5,796 nucleotides of DNA from Flavobacteriales bacterium UBA1993 (GTDB lineage: Bacteria; Bacteroidota; Bacteroidia; Flavobacteriales_G; Salibacteraceae): positions 2,089 to 7,884 of the forward strand of contig DDCZ01000001.1 in the NCBI GenBank assembly GCA_002336485.1, given 5' to 3'. Shown one piece after another: positions 1 through 3,762 of the stretch. Each line of letters starts with the position of its first letter. Positions within the stretch are counted from its first letter, which is position 1. Under the pieces are notes generated by a model that saw only the letters and a program-made list of their open reading frames with translations, made no database searches and was not told the origin of the DNA. A program made the translations under genes and the position numbers.

Positions 1-2
1 TT

Positions 3-62
3 TGGATACAGAAAGTGATTGACGTTGATAGTCAGTCACTTGTGGTTTTGAGGTACAAATAG
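3..62 (+). CDS. possible C-terminal tail of a gene entering from the left edge
   Basis: Reading from base 3, one plus-strand frame is open to a TAG at 60-62 and gives WIQKVIDVDSQSLVVLRYK. The other two plus frames stop within the first 22 bases. The peptide alternates hydrophobic and charged residues like a real protein end, but 19 codons are too few to identify a family or exclude chance. An 11-bp stem with one G-T pair (13-23 with 31-41, 7-base loop) lies inside it. If the frame is not coding, that stem could instead be a terminator of a gene further left. Confidence 0.25.
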   Translation, partial: WIQKVIDVDSQSLVVLRYK

Positions 63-73
63 GGTACATAAGT

Positions 74-96
74 GCTCGAAAATCGCTGTTTTGAGC
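74..96. terminator. weak hairpin in the left intergenic region
   Basis: GCTC (74-77), a one-base bulge and AAAA (79-82) pair with TTTT GAGC (89-96) around a 6-base loop. The hairpin sits between the possible plus-strand gene tail ending at 62 and the minus-strand gene ending at 226, so it could end transcription from either side. There is no strong U-tract immediately after it on either strand. The rest of 63-225 holds only short AT-rich inverted repeats, such as ATGAA/TTCAT at 205-220, and no ORF I would support. Confidence 0.2.
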
Positions 97-225
97 GGTC
101 TAAACCTGGTCCTTTTTGAATCGGGGTAGACCACCGACAGTTGATTTTTGCGAATCGTTTTTCATTTTAAAAAATGGTGGAATATTACTTTTTGAGAGCG
201 TTCAATGAAATTTAATTCATACTTT

Positions 226-1152
226 TTACTGCATGATAATTTCAAAATCAATTCCTTCGCACATAAGGTCACATATTCCCTCGTCTTTTTTGGTGCCTTT
301 TACTTTTAGTCTGACTGGTAATTTATCGTTGTCAACAAGTAAATCGAATAGATTTTGTGAAATGCTCTTTTTGAAGTAAACCCTAAGATCATATCGGTTC
401 CCATCTTTAATTACAAATGAGTAGTGACTGCTCTCTGAATCCCCGTAGCCACAATTGTAATAGTCGCTAAGTTCGATGTAGCCGTAAACGTCAAACTCTT
501 TTCCGTAATATTCAGTTTTGGCAGCACTAAGCCTTTTATAATTGACAGATTTTGATTCTATTAACTCTGTGATATCGTCGGCAAATGCCAAAGTTTCTGA
601 GTCGCTCTTTGCCTTTTTTAGTTGAACTTTAGTAAAATCGAATGAGTCATCGAGTACTGAGTAACCCAGTCCTTCGAACATAAGATCACAGATGCCCTGC
701 TTCCTTTTCGAAGCGATGACCTTAACTTCTACTGGTATTTTATCAACTTCGATTAATTGATCAAATAATGCAGTTACTTCCGCCTTTTTGAAATACACAT
801 TGAACTCGTTGTATTCATTATCCTTCAATCGAAAGGAGTAATGACTATTCTCTGCATCTCCGTAACCGCAATTGAAATAATCAGATAATTCTAAGCGGCC
901 GTAAAGTGTTAATTCTACTCCATAGTACTCAGACTTTGCTGCTTCTAGACGCTTGAAACTGTTTTCCTGGTTATCTATGGCATTGTCAATCAGCTCATCC
1001 GTATCTAGCTGTACAATTTCCGTTTCAGAATCTACAGAGGCTCCGTTTTTATCGGGGCCGTTTGAATCGGATTGACCGTTATCCGAACTCCCCAATGCAA
1101 GTATCAAGAAAAAGCTAAACAGAACCCCTGGAACGATGAATTTTGATTTCAT
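226..1152 (-). CDS. exported protein with two tandem copies of one domain
   Basis: I do not recognise the family. The 308-residue product starts with a basic stretch and hydrophobic core (about residues 1-21), then a Ser/Asp/Asn/Gly-rich linker (22-48) like those behind lipoprotein cysteines. The expected cysteine is absent: the sequence there is LALGSSDN. The rest is one domain repeated twice, about 50-164 and 189-303. Both copies share KRL-AAK-EYYG, ELSDY-NCGYGD-E-SHYSF, VYFKK, LFD, DK-PV and GICDLM-EG. Each keeps two cysteines (95/155 and 234/294), a likely disulfide pair. The beta-rich YYG...YG...SHYSF...KV pattern resembles an OB-fold, which is inference. I chose the ATG at 1152 because a signal peptide follows it directly and A-rich sequence precedes it. 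The frame stays open upstream to a TTG at 1266, but that stretch lies inside the overlapping membrane-protein gene. It overlaps that gene by 38 bases, so co-expression is likely. Confidence 0.85.
   Translation of the reverse strand: MKSKFIVPGVLFSFFLILALGSSDNGQSDSNGPDKNGASVDSETEIVQLDTDELIDNAIDNQENSFKRLEAAKSEYYGVELTLYGRLELSDYFNCGYGDAENSHYSFRLKDNEYNEFNVYFKKAEVTALFDQLIEVDKIPVEVKVIASKRKQGICDLMFEGLGYSVLDDSFDFTKVQLKKAKSDSETLAFADDITELIESKSVNYKRLSAAKTEYYGKEFDVYGYIELSDYYNCGYGDSESSHYSFVIKDGNRYDLRVYFKKSISQNLFDLLVDNDKLPVRLKVKGTKKDEGICDLMCEGIDFEIIMQ
244..1005 (-). repeat. intragenic tandem domain duplication
   Basis: The two domain copies of the exported protein are encoded at 661-1005 (first copy) and 244-588 (second copy), offset by 417 bases (139 codons), with a short linker between. 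Similarity is plain in the protein and much weaker in the DNA, so the duplication is not recent. The second copy carries an extra cysteine (residue 298, MCEG) where the first has phenylalanine. Confidence 0.85.
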
Positions 1153-1591
1153 TTTTGAAAATGTAAAAAGGTAAACTCGAACCTGCAATATAAAATGATA
1201 AATCAATAATATCAAAAGTGCCAAAATTGCAATTGATGAATTGAAAAAATTCCAGAGTAATTCCAACTCCAGCTATTGAAAACGTGAAAATGAGCTGCCC
1301 TAAATTCAAATTGAATTTGTAGTAAGCCAATGAAAATAAGGTGAATGAAAAAACCCAAAGTCCATCTGGAAGGGAATAAATTACCCATTCAGGACAAATC
1401 GATTTTATTGCTGCAAATTGATTTTGTGAATGTTGAAAGAAGTTGGAAAGTCCAACAAAATCTAGCCAATCAAAAATCAACAATGAAGTTCCTCTCAATG
1501 TGAGGTAAATGATCCCGCCAGCAATAATTGAGGATAGCGCAATGGAAATAGCTAGGAATTGGTTAAAAAGCGCTCTTTTCAAAAATACCAT
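1115..1591 (-). CDS. VanZ-like four-helix inner-membrane protein
   Basis: The 158-residue hydrophobic protein has four likely membrane segments, at about residues 8-32, 77-92, 97-118 and 128-146. Between the first two is a soluble loop ending in PEWVIYSLPDGLW (67-79). The third helix carries E114-x-x-Q117, followed by GTFD (124-127) and D130. VanZ-like proteins have this arrangement: a Glu-x-x-Gln in a helix, then an Asp-containing segment before the last helix. The resemblance is by pattern only, and VanZ-like domains outside glycopeptide resistance have no settled function. The ATG at 1591 is the only ATG before the in-frame upstream stop at 1655-1657, and AGGAAG lies eight bases ahead of it. 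The 3' end overlaps the start of the duplicated-domain gene by 38 bases in another frame, suggesting translational coupling. Confidence 0.75.
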   Translation of the reverse strand: MVFLKRALFNQFLAISIALSSIIAGGIIYLTLRGTSLLIFDWLDFVGLSNFFQHSQNQFAAIKSICPEWVIYSLPDGLWVFSFTLFSLAYYKFNLNLGQLIFTFSIAGVGITLEFFQFINCNFGTFDIIDLSFYIAGSSLPFYIFKNEIKIHRSRGSV

Positions 1592-1674
1592 CAGGTTTCT
1601 TCCTAAAGGACTCTCTCTTGTTATCGAATTGAAATTTACATCAGACAGGAAAGTTCATGTCACTTGGACCATGA

Positions 1675-1884
1675 TTCTATACGACACCTATGTTTCACAA
1701 ATTAGATCATGATGTATTGAATTTGGAACGATTGCCTGATTTATTTGAGTATATGAAAGAATTTATGAAATCTGGTCCAGATGTGGAAGATGCACTTTCG
1801 ACTCGAGAATTAGTTGAAGTCATTGATAATTTGACGAAAATCAACACAAACTCGTCAGTGTCAACGCCTCTACATATTCGGTGA
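1675..1884 (+). pseudogene. possible C-terminal remnant of an unidentified gene
   Basis: This frame opens just after a stop at 1672-1674 and runs to TGA at 1882-1884, with its first ATG at 1690. The product is helical and acidic, with LERLPDLFEYMKEFMKSG and ALSTRELVEVIDNLTK. Codons are rich in GAA, GAT and AAA starts, as in real genes here. The ALSTRELVEVI...SSV ending resembles the last helix of Gfo/Idh/MocA oxidoreductases, but this is a weak pattern match. The frame one base out is open from upstream to 1712 (ending MILYDTYVSQIRS), so an older gene may have been broken by a frameshift near 1690. A small intact gene is the alternative, but there is no clear ribosome site and the likely partner domains are missing. 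Confidence 0.3.
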
Positions 1885-2075
1885 AGGAACCTCGCGCCAA
1901 TGCGATTGTCCTTCGAATTTGATTTGTTGCTCGTTTGAGGTGAATGCGGAGCGTTAACGCAATCACGACAATCGTGTTGTTTTGAATCGATTTGAGGAAC
2001 TTAAATGGGCTTGAAATGGGCTGATATATATACTATCGCAATGGAATTTGACGAGACGGTGAGAGTGCTTCAGAA
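1885..2075. other. gene-free stretch with clustered inverted repeats
   Basis: I support no intact gene here. It contains an 8-bp inverted repeat (CGATTGTC 1903-1910 with GACAATCG 1967-1974), a perfect 10-bp palindrome (GCGTTAACGC, 1951-1960) and a small hairpin (CACGA-CAA-TCGTG, 1964-1976) followed by TTGTTTTG. A 9-base direct repeat, AAATGGGCT, occurs at 2003-2011 and 2014-2022. The hairpin could end transcription from the plus-strand remnant upstream. An ATG at 2005 begins MGLKWADIYTIAMEF, discussed as a finding. Confidence 0.45.
1903..1976. repeat. compound inverted-repeat element
   Basis: An outer 8-bp inverted repeat (1903-1910 with 1967-1974) encloses a 56-base loop containing the 10-bp palindrome at 1951-1960. 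The right arm also takes part in the short CACGA/TCGTG hairpin (1964-1976), so two alternative folds are possible. It resembles a dispersed intergenic repeat or a terminator, but only one copy is visible. The palindrome does not fit the integron attC core: the base after GTTAAC is G, where GTTRRRY needs a pyrimidine. Confidence 0.4.
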
Positions 2076-2579
2076 TTATTTAACTTTTTCGAGTGTTATT
2101 TCTGGTTCATTTTTTCCGGTGCAAATAGCAGATTTATTGCTTTTATCAATCGTTAATGAATAAGTGGGATTTGACGATTGACCATCGCTCAGAGAACATT
2201 CTATTAGTATGAGTTCAGTTGTTTCTTTTATAATTTTGAACGTGCCATCATAATATACTCTACTGTCGTCTTCAAGATTTGTCTGTTGAAGGCTGACAAC
2301 ACCATGCTCTTTCAAAAGGAACTTAAAGTCAATTGAAGGGACAGGAACTTTATTCCCATTAATTACCATGTCGTCACCAAATTGATTTTTCAAAAAGTAG
2401 CTCGGTTGGACTCCGTGATAATTACCCAGTAAATCAGATTGCAATTCAACAATGTCAGGTCCTTGGGATTGCTCTATTGGATTCGATGAATTATCATTAT
2501 TTTTCTCACTGTTGTTACAACTGGTCCACATGAATGCTAATAGCGCAAATGAGGCGAATATTTGAATTGTATTTTTCAT
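2076..2579 (-). CDS. small lipoprotein of unknown function
   Basis: The 167-residue protein starts MKNTIQIF, then a hydrophobic core, then TSC with the cysteine at residue 21. This is a signal peptidase II lipobox. The Asn/Ser/Glu-rich tether at 22-41 (NNSEKNNDNSSNP) suggests outer-membrane or cell-surface anchoring. The remaining 43-167 is one predicted beta-rich domain (LLGNYHGVQPSYFLKN, YYDGTFKII, TELILIECSLSDG, TYSLTIDKSNKSAIC, EITLEKVK). Two cysteines, 128 and 153, could form a disulfide. The strand pattern and size recall small lipocalin-like lipoproteins of Bacteroidota, but I cannot name a family. The ATG at 2579 is preceded by AAAAAATAAA, a common leader in this phylum. The gene stands alone, divergent from the C2 ORF, with a 140-base spacer between them. 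Confidence 0.8.
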   Translation of the reverse strand: MKNTIQIFASFALLAFMWTSCNNSEKNNDNSSNPIEQSQGPDIVELQSDLLGNYHGVQPSYFLKNQFGDDMVINGNKVPVPSIDFKFLLKEHGVVSLQQTNLEDDSRVYYDGTFKIIKETTELILIECSLSDGQSSNPTYSLTIDKSNKSAICTGKNEPEITLEKVK

Positions 2580-2638
2580 TTTATTTTTTGCGCAATCTAA
2601 TCGTGTTTTCTTAAAAATGGGAACTACGTGGCCTTTTC

Positions 2639-2671
2639 TTGTTCACATGTGAAGAAATGAATTACGTTTTG
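2639..2671 (+). promoter_or_regulatory. candidate Bacteroidota promoter with internal palindrome
   Basis: TTG at 2639-2641 and TACGTTTTG at 2663-2671 are 21 bases apart. This is close to the Bacteroidota consensus (TTG, 17-23 bases, TAnnTTTG), with one extra T. A start near 2678 would leave a leader of about 40 bases before the ATG at 2720. Between the two elements lies the perfect 12-base palindrome TTCACATGTGAA (2642-2653), suited to a dimeric regulator. It sits in the spacer of a divergent pair and could affect both genes. I found no convincing promoter for the opposite direction. Confidence 0.3.
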
Positions 2672-2719
2672 ACAAGCTGTTATCGTTGAAGCAAAAAAGG
2701 ATAGTCCAACAATAGGCTA

Positions 2720-3289
2720 ATGCTTATTATCGTTTCCATTTATGATTGCGATGGCGGTTGTCTGGATTCTGACGGCGACGACATTTGCGATTATGTAGAT
2801 GACTGTGTGGAGGATGACTGTGGTGTGTGTGATGGCCAAGGGCCGCAAACGTTCGTCATTGATTCAATAACAACCACAATCGATTCGGTATTTATTCCTG
2901 AATGGTCTGAATGGGTTTTCGCGCAGGTTCCAGATACAATTTTCAATGTCATATGTCCTTTAATGATTACTGAAGTTGAGCTATTCGAAACGGGCGAAGG
3001 GGGATTTGACGACGGCTGGTCTCCCGTTCCAGACCCTTATTTCGCAATATCTGATGCCAATGACTCAATTTTTTTCGTGTCTAATACGATGGAGGAAAGT
3101 AGTGGCGCAATTTGGTCTGAACTATCGATAGCGTTGTCACTCCCCCCATATACGATTACCTTTTGGGATTCGGATATCATCAATGAAGACGACTTTTTGG
3201 GCTCTGCAACTTTTTGGCCTGATGGGCCTGATCAAATTGATATTAATGCTTCTCCCAGTTTTGGAGTCGTTATCATCGAATGGCAGTGA
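2720..3289 (+). CDS. C2-like domain protein with TSP3-like start, possibly 5'-truncated
   Basis: The 189-residue product opens almost directly in a cysteine- and aspartate-rich motif, YDCDGGCLDSDGDDICDYVD followed by DCVEDDCGVCDG (residues 8-39). Thrombospondin type 3 calcium repeats and Bacteroidota surface proteins have similar motifs. Residues 80-189 look like a C2 domain: DDGWSPVPDPYF gives loop-1 aspartates 97, 98 and 105, then IWSEL, then FWDSDIINEDDFLG gives loop-3 aspartates 150, 152 and 157/158. All expected calcium ligands seem present. Cytosolic placement would be odd for this protein, yet there is no signal peptide. Stops at 2684-2686 and 2702-2704 close the frame upstream. It may therefore be the end of a longer secreted protein. 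A candidate promoter about 50 bases upstream argues that it could still be expressed. It converges on the lipoprotein gene ending at 3319. Confidence 0.6.
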   Translation: MLIIVSIYDCDGGCLDSDGDDICDYVDDCVEDDCGVCDGQGPQTFVIDSITTTIDSVFIPEWSEWVFAQVPDTIFNVICPLMITEVELFETGEGGFDDGWSPVPDPYFAISDANDSIFFVSNTMEESSGAIWSELSIALSLPPYTITFWDSDIINEDDFLGSATFWPDGPDQIDINASPSFGVVIIEWQ

Positions 3290-3291
3290 TT

Positions 3292-3339
3292 TTGAGTTCA
3301 CCAATTTCATTGGTTAGCTCAGTTACCGCTTTCGGTAAC
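3292..3339. terminator. two adjacent hairpins between convergent genes
   Basis: Bases 3292-3305 pair with 3309-3322 around a TTC loop, with one mismatch and two G-T pairs. The core is ACCAAT/ATTGGT and the outer part is TGAG/CTCA. Next to it, GTTACCG (3322-3328) pairs perfectly with CGGTAAC (3333-3339) around a CTTT loop. They begin two bases after the C2 ORF stop and overlap the last codons and stop of the lipoprotein gene. The position suits bidirectional termination, but neither side has a good U-tract, so this is inference from structure and place. Confidence 0.4.
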
Positions 3340-3678
3340 AGATCGAATGTTAAGTGTTCGGTCATGTACAAAGAATGCTGTGAAGGATACTTCCGCTATT
3401 TCGTGTACACTGATGGTCTCTGTCGTCTGTCCTGAAGGTTCATCGCTGGTGAATGGTTCTGCTACAAACAGATCCTCAGGTTCCTCCCACAATTCAGGAG
3501 TGGCGTAAGTTGCTTGTGCAAATGTGCGCTCTAGATGAGCATCTTCCTGATTCGCTTCAAATGATTGCCTTTCAGTGAGTTGAGGGACGTAGAAGCCGTC
3601 CATTAGTGTTCGCTTTTGGATGCCACAACTGGCAAGGGTAGCGACCAGCACGAGAACAAGGGGAGTGTAGTACTTCAT
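3319..3678 (-). CDS. short lipoprotein downstream of the T9SS cargo gene
   Basis: The 119-residue protein starts MKYYTPLVLVLVATLASC, with a clear lipobox (L-A-S-C, cysteine 18). Right after it, GIQKRTLMDGFYV matches the C-x-I-x-KR-x4-G-[YF]-x-[VI] signature I recall from small Bacteroidota lipoproteins of unknown function. The rest is acidic and low in structure (ELWEEPEDLFVAEP, residues 62-75). It ends soon after FTAFFVHDRTLNIRSV, without the membrane helix or extra domain some such proteins carry, so it may be shortened. The gene begins 84 bases after the T9SS cargo gene on the same strand. That gap has no U-tract terminator, so a shared transcript is likely. There is no Shine-Dalgarno site before the ATG at 3678. 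Confidence 0.7.
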   Translation of the reverse strand: MKYYTPLVLVLVATLASCGIQKRTLMDGFYVPQLTERQSFEANQEDAHLERTFAQATYATPELWEEPEDLFVAEPFTSDEPSGQTTETISVHEIAEVSFTAFFVHDRTLNIRSVTESGN

Positions 3679-3762
3679 AGGAGGTCTAGGTTTTGCTTAC
3701 GCAGCAAAATGCGGAATTTTTCGTGTATTCGTGAGTTTTTTTTTGTTTTTTCCCGGTGTGGA
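3679..3762 (-). other. spacer with hairpin and A-tracts
   Basis: Read on the minus strand, the stop of the T9SS gene is followed by A6-C-A9 (3736-3751) and then by a perfect 7-bp hairpin, TTTTGCT/AGCAAAA with a 5-base loop (3691-3709). The hairpin ends 12 bases before the lipoprotein ATG. The order is A-tract before hairpin with no following T-run, so it does not look like an intrinsic terminator. It could be a processing site or a leader structure. Confidence 0.3.

Noticed and set aside
1153..1266. N-terminal extension of the duplicated-domain protein from a TTG at 1266
   Set aside because: It adds a second hydrophobic stretch ahead of a good signal peptide, begins with TTG, and lies entirely inside the overlapping membrane-protein gene; the ATG at 1152 fits better.
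1509..1712. 67-residue plus-strand ORF
   Set aside because: Its first half is antisense to the start of the membrane-protein gene. The end may belong to the broken remnant at 1675-1884, but it is not a gene on its own.
1951..1960. Integron attC core at the GCGTTAACGC palindrome
   Set aside because: Neither the GTTRRRY nor the RYYYAAC core is met, no second matching site is visible, and gene orientation is mixed.
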